From assembly GCA_964599635.1 (NCBI GenBank), contig CAZRGM010000041.1, forward strand, positions 1 to 64,000: a stretch of DNA of 64,000 nt, given 5' to 3'. Source of the DNA: WJMT01 sp964599635 (lineage in GTDB: Bacteria > Acidobacteriota > Aminicenantia > Aminicenantales > Aminicenantaceae). This document shows positions 34,073-42,834 of the stretch, piece by piece. The stretch's first letter is position 1. Every line of letters starts with the position of its first letter. The position numbers and the translations under genes are program-made. The notes under the pieces are model-generated. The model was not told where the DNA came from. It worked only from the letters and a program-made list of their open reading frames with translations, and searched no databases.

Positions 34073-36120
34073 CTTTAGTTTTAGATAATTTAGATAAAAA
34101 GCTTTTAGATAATTTCAAAGGATATGTTGTCAAGAAGGATTTAGTGAGAGATCTGAAAATTGGAGCGAATGTACCTGTTTTTGTATTGGAATATCTTCTT
34201 GCCAATTCCAGCTCCACAAGTGATGAAGAACAGATGAAAAAAGGCATTGAAAACGTTAAGTCAATTCTTCAAGATCATTATGTGAATCCAGAAGAAGGAA
34301 AATTAATCCAGTCTAAAATTAGAGAGAGTAGAAATTACACTATAATAGATAAAGTAGAAGCCTCCCTTGATGCCAATAAGGATAAATACTGGGCTAGACT
34401 TTTAAACAGCAATATAAAGAACGCCAATATTCGTGAAGTACAAGTTGTAAAACATGAGAAACTATTGCTGGGAGGAATCTGGGCAATCATTGAGATTGAA
34501 TATGATCCAGAGATTAGAATAGGAAACAAATCATACCCATTTTTAATTAGAGATATCAAACCCATTCAATTATCTAAATTTGATTTAGATCAATTGAAAA
34601 ATAAGAGGAAAGAATTCAATAAATCGGAATGGATAGATGCATTGATACGGAGTATTGGCATGGAGCCTAAGTCCGAGGGATTTGATGAGCGATTGAAAAT
34701 GATTTTATTATCCCGGCTTATTCCCTTAGTTGAAGCAAATTTCAATCTCATTGAACTTGGCCCTAGAATGACAGGCAAAAGCTATGTGTATAAGGAAATT
34801 ACTCCCTATGCTATTCTTCTTTCTGGAGGACAGCCCACTGTTGCCCAGTTGTTTGTAAATAATACTACTAAAAAAATTGGATTGGTTGGAAATTGGGACA
34901 CTGTAGCTTTTGATGAAATTGCTGGAATAAGATTTAAGGAAAAAGACGCAATACACATTTTAAAAGATTTTATGGAGTCCGGTTCTTTTTCAAGGGGTGG
35001 GGGAGGCGAGTTAAGTGGAAGCGCTTCAATGGTTTTTAATGGGAATATTAACCAACCCATAGATACACTATTAAAAACATCGCATCTCTTCAGCCCTCTT
35101 CCGGATGCCATCCGTAATGATACAGCTTTTTTAGATCGGATCCATTTTTATTTACCTGGATGGGAAGCAATTAAACTTTCACCCAAGAATTTCACAAACA
35201 ATTTTGGTTTTAGTATGGATTATTTTTCTGAGATGCTGAAAAACATGAGAAAATATACTTATTCAGATGTGGTGGATAAATATTTCAGTTTAGGTTCTCA
35301 CTTAAGACAAAGAGATTCAAAATCAGTTAAAAAAACTGTATCAGGATTAATAAAGCTTTTACATCCAGATGCTCATTTTGACCAAGAAGATATTAAATTC
35401 TATTTGGAATTTGCAATGGAAATGAGGCGGAGAGTCAAAGAGCAATTAAAGCGAATTGGAGGTATGGAATTTTGGGATACAAACTTCTCATATATAGACA
35501 AAAACACACAGGAGGAGACCTATGTTTCGATTCCAGAAGAACGCGGATCTCATTTGATCGAGCATCAACCGCTAGGCCCAGGTTTATGCTACACAGTTTC
35601 GCAGAAAGATGAAAACATGGCTTTATTAAGAATTGAAGTCAGTGTTACCTCTGGGAATGGGAAATTAAGTATTTCTGGGACTAACAAGACAGATGTTAAA
35701 GATAATATTAAAAATATTTATCAATATATAAAAGCCAATGAAAAAAACATCCTAAGCCAAGAGCATTCTTTAGGGAATTATAATTTGTCTGTTCAATTAA
35801 CGAGTTTGATTGGGAGTGGGATCGGAAGTGGAATCGGAGCTGCTGTGTTTATGTCTGTTTTATCTGCCATTTACAAACGTCATTTAAAACCCGGGCTAGG
35901 TATATTAGGAGACATTTCGGTGGGAGGAGCTGTGCAAAGGGCAGATAATTTTTCGGATAAATTATCCATGCTATCTGAAAATGGGGCTAAGATGGTGCTC
36001 ACTCCAATGGAAAATTTGAAGGAGGTTCAGAACATTCCTCCCTCTATTCTCAACAAGACTGATGCCATTTTTTACTCAGATAGCCAAATGCTTATGCAAA
36101 AGGCTATTTTGAATGAGTAG
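34069..36120 (+). CDS. brxL: BREX Lon-like AAA+ protein BrxL
   Basis: The 683-residue protein matches BrxL. A central AAA+ module has Walker A GPRMTGKS near 228-235 and a Walker B-like VAFDEIAGI near 282. The C-terminal domain is Lon-protease-like, with SVTSGNGKLSISGTNK and a Gly/Ser-rich turn GSGIGSGIGAA where Lon carries its nucleophile. The canonical Lon GPSAG motif is not recognisable, so peptidase activity is doubtful. BrxL proteins assemble as DNA-binding hexamers. This completes brxA-brxB-brxC-pglX-pglZ-brxL, the type 1 order. Confidence 0.92.
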   Translation: MTLVLDNLDKKLLDNFKGYVVKKDLVRDLKIGANVPVFVLEYLLANSSSTSDEEQMKKGIENVKSILQDHYVNPEEGKLIQSKIRESRNYTIIDKVEASLDANKDKYWARLLNSNIKNANIREVQVVKHEKLLLGGIWAIIEIEYDPEIRIGNKSYPFLIRDIKPIQLSKFDLDQLKNKRKEFNKSEWIDALIRSIGMEPKSEGFDERLKMILLSRLIPLVEANFNLIELGPRMTGKSYVYKEITPYAILLSGGQPTVAQLFVNNTTKKIGLVGNWDTVAFDEIAGIRFKEKDAIHILKDFMESGSFSRGGGGELSGSASMVFNGNINQPIDTLLKTSHLFSPLPDAIRNDTAFLDRIHFYLPGWEAIKLSPKNFTNNFGFSMDYFSEMLKNMRKYTYSDVVDKYFSLGSHLRQRDSKSVKKTVSGLIKLLHPDAHFDQEDIKFYLEFAMEMRRRVKEQLKRIGGMEFWDTNFSYIDKNTQEETYVSIPEERGSHLIEHQPLGPGLCYTVSQKDENMALLRIEVSVTSGNGKLSISGTNKTDVKDNIKNIYQYIKANEKNILSQEHSLGNYNLSVQLTSLIGSGIGSGIGAAVFMSVLSAIYKRHLKPGLGILGDISVGGAVQRADNFSDKLSMLSENGAKMVLTPMENLKEVQNIPPSILNKTDAIFYSDSQMLMQKAILNE

Positions 36121-36232
36121 AAAAAGGAATCTTTTATTATTATTGACTATATTCTATATTTAAATCTTTGGAACGAAAATGCTTGACTCATATGATACAC
36201 TTTGAACTAATATTTTTTAAAAGGTGACCAAA

Positions 36233-37219
36233 ATGAAAAAAAATATGTGGATGGTGAGAGCAGGTGAAGGCGCTATCATATTTAACGACTTCAAGGAAAA
36301 AAACGTTATTGCTATTGGATGGAAGGAAGTTGGAAATCTTACGAGCGTTAATGACCAAACTCAATTAAAAAATATCATTAGAGAGACTTACTCAGAAGAA
36401 AAACAAGGCAGGATTAGGATGGCGGCTGTGCAGGTTATTCGTTTTAGATTTGAGTTCAAATCCGGTGATTACGTAATCACTTATAATCCTCAAGAAAGAA
36501 GATATCTTGTGGGCGAAATAACTGGAGATTACGAATACAATAGAAAGCTTATTGAAAATTATCCAAATATCAGAAAGGTTAAGTGGATAGATGAAATTGA
36601 TAGAGATCGGCTGTCAACTTCTACCAAAAATACATTAGGAGCAATATCTACAATTTTCGACGTAGGTGACGATGCAAGAGAAGAAATTTTGAATCTGCTC
36701 CGTGGAAAAGAGATTCGAGAGGAATCACCAGACGAAACAGAGGATGTCATAAAAGAGGATATGAAAGAGAGAGCACATGAATTCATTAAAGATAAGGTAT
36801 CAAAGCTTGACTGGTCAGATATGCAGAGACTTGTTGCTGGGATCTTGAGAGCTATGGGATATAAAACAAGAATCTCGCCTCAAGGGCCAGATAGGGGCAG
36901 AGATATTGAAGCTTCCCCAGACGGCTTAGGATTAACTGATCCAAGAATAGTAGTTGAAGTTAAGCATAGGAAAAATCAGACAATTGGATCTTCTGAGGTA
37001 AGAGGCTTCACAGGGGGTCTGCGTGAAGGCAATAAGGCTATATATGTTAGTACTGGAGGTTTTACAAAAGAAGCAAAATATGAGGCAGAGAGATCAAATA
37101 TACCCACTACTCTAATAGACTCAGATGCTTTGGTCAAGCTTATTGTTCAATATTATGATTCTTTTGATTCTGAGACAAAATCTTTAGTTCCTCTTACAAA
37201 AATTTTCTGGCCTGAATAG
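36233..37219 (+). CDS. Mrr-like restriction endonuclease with EVE-like N-terminal domain
   Basis: The protein ends in an Mrr_cat nuclease domain: GILRAMGYKTRISPQGPDRG then RDIEASPDG, followed by VVEVKHRK. The Asp and the Glu-x-Lys form the PD-(D/E)XK site. The N-terminal ~110 residues (MWMVRAGEGAIIFNDF, IAIGWKEVG, YLVGEITGDYEY) resemble the PUA/EVE-like reader found in 'restriction system protein' homologues. It is probably a type IV enzyme cutting modified DNA. I choose ATG 36233, which suits the AAGGTG at 36221-36226. It follows brxL by 112 bp on the same strand, and BREX operons often carry such an enzyme. Confidence 0.85.
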   Translation: MKKNMWMVRAGEGAIIFNDFKEKNVIAIGWKEVGNLTSVNDQTQLKNIIRETYSEEKQGRIRMAAVQVIRFRFEFKSGDYVITYNPQERRYLVGEITGDYEYNRKLIENYPNIRKVKWIDEIDRDRLSTSTKNTLGAISTIFDVGDDAREEILNLLRGKEIREESPDETEDVIKEDMKERAHEFIKDKVSKLDWSDMQRLVAGILRAMGYKTRISPQGPDRGRDIEASPDGLGLTDPRIVVEVKHRKNQTIGSSEVRGFTGGLREGNKAIYVSTGGFTKEAKYEAERSNIPTTLIDSDALVKLIVQYYDSFDSETKSLVPLTKIFWPE

Positions 37220-37274
37220 CTTTATATGCAAAAGGATGTTTTATATTTGAGAAATATATAAAAATCAAAAAATA

Positions 37275-37823
37275 TTACGATTCATCTAAATTCTTTTTAA
37301 AAAGAGCTTTTTCTATATCTCTACATGGCATTCCAAATTTACTTGATAGTTTTCTTAATTTACCTAAAAACTTTGATAGATATTTATAATTCGAGAACAA
37401 ATCATTAGGTTCTTTTCCAAACAGTTCCCGCCAAGAGTGGATGTCCAGCACTCCATAATTATTTGGATCATAGAAAGACAAAATGACGCTTGTTACTGAA
37501 GGACCAACACCTTTTATTCCATTTAGAAGAATAAATCTTATCTCTTCGTTTTCTGTTTTAAAGGCAAGTCTAGAAATATTTTCTATGAAATGGGGATAAA
37601 TTGGTTTTATTAGATTTAATGTTCGCTTTTGTCTACCCTTAAGTCTATCGTCTTGAAATTTCCATTTTATGATCTTAATAAGATCATCTTTTGTAATATA
37701 TTTATTTTTTTTGAATCTTTTTTTTAATTCTTCTTCAGTTTCTTTAGTGTCTGAATCTTCCAAATCTTCTTCATTTCTATACTTATTAAGCCAATAATGA
37801 ATTTGATTTTTATTTATTTCCAT
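37275..37823 (-). CDS. HhH-GPD DNA glycosylase-like protein, no lyase lysine
   Basis: The 182-residue protein (start ATG 37823, preceded by GGAG) has a helix-hairpin-helix GPD core. The hairpin reads NGIKGVGPSVTSVILSF and is followed by YGVLDIHSWRELFG, which parallels the OGG1-type hairpin and its VDVHMW catalytic Asp. The position of the OGG1 lyase Lys is Ser here, as in MutY-type monofunctional glycosylases. It starts 1 bp after the stop of the nuclease-nitrilase gene, so the two form an operon. I infer recognition or excision of a modified base. The N-terminal ~60 residues are charged and unassigned. Confidence 0.7.
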   Translation of the reverse strand: MEINKNQIHYWLNKYRNEEDLEDSDTKETEEELKKRFKKNKYITKDDLIKIIKWKFQDDRLKGRQKRTLNLIKPIYPHFIENISRLAFKTENEEIRFILLNGIKGVGPSVTSVILSFYDPNNYGVLDIHSWRELFGKEPNDLFSNYKYLSKFLGKLRKLSSKFGMPCRDIEKALFKKNLDES

Positions 37824-37824
37824 T

Positions 37825-40038
37825 TCAATTTTTCTCCAAGAAATCAATGATTTTATAAATTCGTTTAAAGTAGATGTCTTTATCCTGTTTTCTATGGTCA
37901 GTTAAGGATATTGAGAGGGTGCTTGATAATCCTTTGAGATATCGTTTATCAAATTTCACTGGGAAATTATCTGGATAAAAGATCCTTGAATTCTTATAAT
38001 TTGATGAGCGATATGCTGCCATAAATATTTTTTGACTTAAACTTTCTAAAAATATGAATAGAGTTGAAAATTCAATTGTTCTTCCCTTTATGATCCTATC
38101 AATTTTAGTTTTGTGTTGATTCCATTCATTTTTGTCTTTTGCCCAAACAACAAAGAGAGGGATCTTATTTTTCCTTTTGAGGCATAACTTCCATATTTTT
38201 TCCGGGCTAAAGACAAATTCATTGATGTCTATGTGCTCAATAAAATACTTGCAACTTCTATCATCAACTAGTTTGATTTTGCTGTCTTTTAAATCTACAT
38301 GAAGCACTTCTGCTTTATTTGCCAGTTTTGTAGCTTTATTTTTTTTTAAAGGATGATGTTCGTATTTATTTGTATTGAAATAGAATATATTGCCAGCTCT
38401 TTTTTTGGTCGGTATTTCATGAATGTTTTTTCCTGATTTGAGTTCTTTGAGGATTATTTTTCCTTTCTCTGAAAAAGCATAAGGTTCTTTTTGCGGATTG
38501 TTTCCACTAGAATTTCTGTGAAGTGTGCATAATGAAATAAAATCATTCTCAGCAGCTCTTGTCTGATGAACAGTCTCCCAGATCGCAGGTCTCACGTTTT
38601 GATGAGATAAGTTCACCCAAATCTCGGCACCTTTCTTTTTTAACACCCTTGGTATTAATGATATGTATGAATCATGACACAGAGATATCCCTATCCTTGC
38701 GTTTTTTGCTTCAATAGTTCTGATGTTTTTTTGGATCGACCAATCTCTATCAAAAAAAGCTGTAAATCGAGATGTTGAATGTTTGTGATAGATATATTTT
38801 CCCCCCTTTGGATTGACAAAAAGGCAGTACTGGTCATTTCCAATGCCACTTAAGGATCTGTCTCGGAAATCAATGGCGATTCCGACTATGATGCTGAAAC
38901 CGAGTTCTTTGCTTATTTTGGAATAGGTTTTAATAAGTTTTTGCATTTCATTGACTTTGTTTATGCCTTCTGGCTCAATCACTTTTTCACTTGTTATTTT
39001 TTCAAATCCTTCAGGCAAAATCAGTAAGTCTATGGGGGACGAAAGATTACTGACTATTTTCAAGAAATGGTTTAAATCGTGTTTTTGAAACTCGGGAAAA
39101 GCGAGTGCTATTTTTAAATTGTCTTTTTCTTTATTAGAATCAGCATGTTGTAAATATTTTTTTATTTTGTTTTCGATTGTATTTTTGAACCAGGTTATGT
39201 CATTATCATTTTCTTCATCCAAATCACACCAAATTTCATCTCTGGCAAAAAGTCTGACAGTTGGGATTCCCAGTTTAATAAATGCGAAATCTCTTAAGGT
39301 ATCATACCAGGCTCTCTGCTCATCTCTATAAGGGGGATCGTTATCTTTTCGGTTGAGCCTTTTGCAGAGTCTGATCCATTTTTCTTTGTTGTATCCAAGA
39401 GGTAAGTTTTCTGGATAATTACTTAAAGCGATCTCTCGTGCTCTGGTGAAATGTTGGGACTCGTCAAATTCAACTAAAAAACCCGGATTGGGTACATAGA
39501 AGTCGCAGTTTGGAAGAGTTTTTGATCTTGTGAATTTATTATGTCCTCTGTAATGTTGAAGACTTCTATAAATCTTTTTCAAAGAATGATAGAAAGGAGA
39601 GTCTTGATAATTTTCCGGGTCTGTTTCTATGTCTAACTTATAATTTACGATTGCCTCACCATATATCTTCTCGAGTAAAATTTTTATCTTCCTTTTGCAT
39701 TCTGGGCAATTTTCATTGTGTGATTTTTTTGAAGGTTTTTTGGATGTTTTATTGTCTCTTTTTTTGTTGATGTTTTTTTCTGAAGGCTTATTAGCAATTC
39801 TAAATCCCAATAAAATGAGGAATTTATTTGTTGGCTTTCCTCCCTCAAAGTCAGAGGGAGAGAGCTCAAATCCATTGGCATATCTATTTGCCAAAGAGAT
39901 GATATATTTTGGTGGATAAAGCCTTTGTTTATATTCCAGAAGGAATTTTCTAGAGATTCTTCCTCTGGGTATTCCGTGTTTATTAACCTCTTTGATAGCT
40001 TTTATAATATGTTCTTTTCTTATGTTAGGTGGAATCAT
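37825..40038 (-). CDS. Fusion of McrA-like head, PD-(D/E)XK nuclease and nitrilase
   Basis: This 737-residue protein joins at least three modules. Residues 8-82 (RKEHIIKAIKEVNKHGIPRG, YPPKYIISLANRYANG, FEGGKPTNKFLILLGF) resemble the ScoMcrA-type N-terminal head of restriction proteins. Residues 110-275 contain CDFYVPNPGFLVEFDESQHF, a DUF559/Vsr-like PD-(D/E)XK nuclease core, followed by TVRLFARDEIW. Residues 305-560 form a carbon-nitrogen hydrolase with an apparently complete triad: Glu343 in LPEGF, Lys419 in IYHKH, and Cys454 in ISLCHDS. The last ~170 residues are unassigned. It is co-transcribed with an HhH-GPD protein. I infer a DNA-targeting defence effector with amide- or nitrile-hydrolase activity. 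I know of no described system with this exact architecture. Confidence 0.7.
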   Translation of the reverse strand: MIPPNIRKEHIIKAIKEVNKHGIPRGRISRKFLLEYKQRLYPPKYIISLANRYANGFELSPSDFEGGKPTNKFLILLGFRIANKPSEKNINKKRDNKTSKKPSKKSHNENCPECKRKIKILLEKIYGEAIVNYKLDIETDPENYQDSPFYHSLKKIYRSLQHYRGHNKFTRSKTLPNCDFYVPNPGFLVEFDESQHFTRAREIALSNYPENLPLGYNKEKWIRLCKRLNRKDNDPPYRDEQRAWYDTLRDFAFIKLGIPTVRLFARDEIWCDLDEENDNDITWFKNTIENKIKKYLQHADSNKEKDNLKIALAFPEFQKHDLNHFLKIVSNLSSPIDLLILPEGFEKITSEKVIEPEGINKVNEMQKLIKTYSKISKELGFSIIVGIAIDFRDRSLSGIGNDQYCLFVNPKGGKYIYHKHSTSRFTAFFDRDWSIQKNIRTIEAKNARIGISLCHDSYISLIPRVLKKKGAEIWVNLSHQNVRPAIWETVHQTRAAENDFISLCTLHRNSSGNNPQKEPYAFSEKGKIILKELKSGKNIHEIPTKKRAGNIFYFNTNKYEHHPLKKNKATKLANKAEVLHVDLKDSKIKLVDDRSCKYFIEHIDINEFVFSPEKIWKLCLKRKNKIPLFVVWAKDKNEWNQHKTKIDRIIKGRTIEFSTLFIFLESLSQKIFMAAYRSSNYKNSRIFYPDNFPVKFDKRYLKGLSSTLSISLTDHRKQDKDIYFKRIYKIIDFLEKN

Positions 40039-40280
40039 TTTTATGCCTTTATTTATGAGGGATCAGATTGAATATAATGTTACCAGCAGAGATTTTTTAT
40101 TTCAATCGATATAGATGAAATGGCGTTGAATGTTATTCTGGATCTATTTCAATTGTTAATTGACTGAATGTAGTTATTCACTATATTATTTAAAAAGCAA
40201 GGGATCATGGGAAAAGTGTTTGCAAAGATTAAATTATCTAATAATTTGGTATCTATTTAAAATAAGGATTAGCTTTAGTC

Positions 40281-41219
40281 ATGGACAAAAAAAGATATAA
40301 AGCCCTTTTTAGAAAATTGATAAATATGAAGCATGGCATGGAGGTTGATTTTTATTCTATAGAACAGAAACTCAAGCATTTAAGAGAAGGCGGTTCTCTG
40401 ATCTATGAGGATTTGGAGACGATCGCTGATGATAAATGTTGGCCCTTTAATGAATACTGGATGTGGCCAAGTAAAGAGCAGATTGAGGATAAATTGAAAA
40501 TAACCGATGGTCTTTTTGTAGAGCTGCCCAATAAGGAGGAAGAGGCACTGAGCAAGCTTTTGTATATATTCAAAAACTTATCATTGGTTTCCATTGTGCT
40601 CAGATTTGTGCGGCCTCGATATTATGCGATTTATTCAAGGCCTCCATTGTATTTGTTGAGGATAGAAAGAGGAAAAGATGATATTGAGGAGTATATGAAT
40701 TATATTGATGAAATGAGGCTTTTAAGAAAGAGCTTTGAAGAATTTCGAACAGCAGAGGCAGATATGATTGTCTGGGCGATTGCTGAAGAAACAAGAAGAG
40801 ACAAGAAATCTTATAAGGGAAAAGAGATTTTAGATGAATTTATCAAATTGCTGGCAGAAGTACTTCCCGAGAATTTGACTATTGAAGAATTGATAAGTCA
40901 CCATGCTCAAAATCCATTGAAAATTGCTGAGATTTATTATGAACGAAAACAGTTCAAGACAGCAGGGATGTGGGCAGGACGTGCTTTTGAAAAGTATGTT
41001 AAGAATCAATGCGATGATTTGTGGACTAGAGCTTCTCGATATGAAAGCGATCAATTATTCAATATGGTGGAGAGCATTTGTAGTGAGGAAGACAATTGGT
41101 TTAAAAAAGATGTTTTGCATAGATTAAGGAAACTTAGAAATAAAGCCATGCATGTAGATAGAACTTATAGTCAATCAGATGCCAAGTATTCTATTGAGGA
41201 ATTGAAGAGGTTGGGGTAA
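40281..41219 (+). CDS. HEPN/DUF4145-like protein
   Basis: The 312-residue protein has no recognised N-terminal domain. Its C-terminal ~120 residues are helical and contain MWAGRAFEKYVKNQC, followed by LRKLRNKAMHVD. The latter fits the Arg-x4-His motif of HEPN RNases, in a setting like DUF4145. HEPN proteins in defence islands often cleave RNA on activation. The N-terminal part includes WPFNEYWMWPSKEQIEDKL and FVRPRYYAIYSRPPLYLL, perhaps a sensor. It is solitary, with 241 bp upstream containing no other gene. Confidence 0.55.
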   Translation: MDKKRYKALFRKLINMKHGMEVDFYSIEQKLKHLREGGSLIYEDLETIADDKCWPFNEYWMWPSKEQIEDKLKITDGLFVELPNKEEEALSKLLYIFKNLSLVSIVLRFVRPRYYAIYSRPPLYLLRIERGKDDIEEYMNYIDEMRLLRKSFEEFRTAEADMIVWAIAEETRRDKKSYKGKEILDEFIKLLAEVLPENLTIEELISHHAQNPLKIAEIYYERKQFKTAGMWAGRAFEKYVKNQCDDLWTRASRYESDQLFNMVESICSEEDNWFKKDVLHRLRKLRNKAMHVDRTYSQSDAKYSIEELKRLG

Positions 41220-41383
41220 AAGTAGTCGTGCTCATATAAAAGCCTTTTTAATCTTGGAGAAATCCATTGAAGAAAAAAGGAATCTTGATAAAAAATATCA
41301 ATAAAATTAAAATAGGAATCCTGATGATTGGGATTTTTTCATGTCAAAAAATAACCATCAATCAGTAAAGCACTTTATGTAAA

Positions 41384-42181
41384 ATGTATGTTGCTGAACT
41401 TAGAGGGAAACTTTCTAAAACGATATCATGTAAAGAGGATGTGCTGACTTCAAATGTATTTTCGTTTTTTAAATATTCCAAAAGAAGCTATTTTTTGTGG
41501 AAATTTTTAAGATATCTAAAGTTAGAAGTCACAAAAAGTGAAGCTAATGAAGCAAAGTTTATTTTTTGGCCCAAATACGATGATAAAACAGAGCCTGACT
41601 TAGTGCTGATTGTAGGGAAATATTACATCCTAATTGAATCGAAATATTATTCGGATTTTGGTGAGAACCAGCTTAAAAAAGAAGCAGATGGAGGCTTGTT
41701 GGAAGCAAAGAATCTAAATAAAGATTTTCTTATGCTTTCTATTACTGCCGATTACAGCGAACCTAAGGGAAAGTTTTATGCGATTAGGAAAGTTGTTGAA
41801 TTTAAATGGATCAATTGGCATTTTATCACCACTTTTTTAGAGAATTGTTTAAAAGATAAAGCTTTGCCTGATCGAGTCATGGCTGAGGATTTGTATAATT
41901 TACTAATTAAGAAAAATTTAAGAATATTTGATGGCTTTTTTAAATTGTTTACTCGAGAGGGGATAATAGAAAGAAAATTCGCTTTTTTTGATTACATCAC
42001 AGCAAAATACAGAGGAGAGTTTGTGGGGTTTTTAAATTTATTTGATCATTGGCGAAAGAGAATTAGAAAGCACAAGATTGTGTTTTTTGAAAGAAATAGA
42101 CAGTTTTTTGTATTTCCAGTGGTAGGATTTTCGAGGAAATTTAATAAAGATCATATTTTTTGGGAGGAGAAAAGTGAATAA
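41384..42181 (+). CDS. PD-(D/E)XK nuclease-like protein
   Basis: The 265-residue protein carries a likely PD-(D/E)XK core: EPDLVLIVGKYYILIESKYY has the Asp and the Glu-Ser-Lys pattern, with the strand-turn-strand spacing of the superfamily. The N-terminus ELRGKLSKTISCKEDVLTSN resembles uncharacterised nucleases of defence islands. It overlaps the following gene by 8 bp, so the two probably act together. The nuclease call rests on the motif; target and trigger are unknown. Confidence 0.6.
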   Translation: MYVAELRGKLSKTISCKEDVLTSNVFSFFKYSKRSYFLWKFLRYLKLEVTKSEANEAKFIFWPKYDDKTEPDLVLIVGKYYILIESKYYSDFGENQLKKEADGGLLEAKNLNKDFLMLSITADYSEPKGKFYAIRKVVEFKWINWHFITTFLENCLKDKALPDRVMAEDLYNLLIKKNLRIFDGFFKLFTREGIIERKFAFFDYITAKYRGEFVGFLNLFDHWRKRIRKHKIVFFERNRQFFVFPVVGFSRKFNKDHIFWEEKSE

Positions 42182-42782
42182 AAAAGAAATGAAAGAACAG
42201 GCAGATCTTGCTTTTGAGTTCATAGAAAAGTTTTATTTTGAAGCATCTTATTTGATCAAAGAGATAGAAGGGATTTTGAGACGGGAGGATGAAAAGTTTA
42301 TTATCGGTCATCCTGGTGGATACAAAATCACAGTAGGTAGTTCAACAAGCTTAAATTATCCTGACTTCTGGTGGCACAAAAAATTTTCAGTATTTTTTAT
42401 TGAAGAAGATATGACTAGAAAGCAAGGATCAAATACATTAACTTCTTTTAAAGAGCAGAAGAATATTAAGTTGATATATTTAATTATGAACCTTTTTGAT
42501 GATGATATTTCTTCGCCGAAAGTTGCCATGGGAATAGTATACGATATAAATAGCAAAACGGAGGATAACCTTAAGAAATTCGAAACTGTAACATCTTGGT
42601 ATTTAGATAGATTCTGGGAATTAGCGAAAAAAAATCCTAATTTTAAAGAAGGAGATTTTGAGGATAAATATATAAAGTTTAAAGGCAAGTTTATGAAAAA
42701 AGATTTGTTTGATATTAATAATACTGAGGATGTGAAGAATAAGCTTCTTTCTCCTGTATTAAAGGAGTATAGGGGTTTGTAG
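42174..42782 (+). CDS. Unknown partner of the PD-(D/E)XK protein
   Basis: I do not recognise a family. The 202-residue protein starts inside the end of the nuclease-like gene, implying co-translation. Its first ~40 residues are helical and acidic (MKEQADLAFEFIEKFYFEAS). A mixed middle part follows (KFIIGHPGGYKITVGSS, DFWWHKKFSVFFIEEDMTR), and the end is Lys-rich. No catalytic motif, signal peptide or membrane helix is seen. It may be the specificity or regulatory partner of the nuclease. Confidence 0.55.
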   Translation: MNKKEMKEQADLAFEFIEKFYFEASYLIKEIEGILRREDEKFIIGHPGGYKITVGSSTSLNYPDFWWHKKFSVFFIEEDMTRKQGSNTLTSFKEQKNIKLIYLIMNLFDDDISSPKVAMGIVYDINSKTEDNLKKFETVTSWYLDRFWELAKKNPNFKEGDFEDKYIKFKGKFMKKDLFDINNTEDVKNKLLSPVLKEYRGL

Positions 42783-42834
42783 GATTAATTTTACTTTTCA
42801 TTTTGTAAGAAAAAAATAGATTTAATAAAAGACC

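Noticed and set aside
34069..36120. Active Lon protease in BrxL
   Set aside because: The canonical Ser/Lys dyad motif is not recognisable in the C-terminal domain, so peptidase activity is not claimed.
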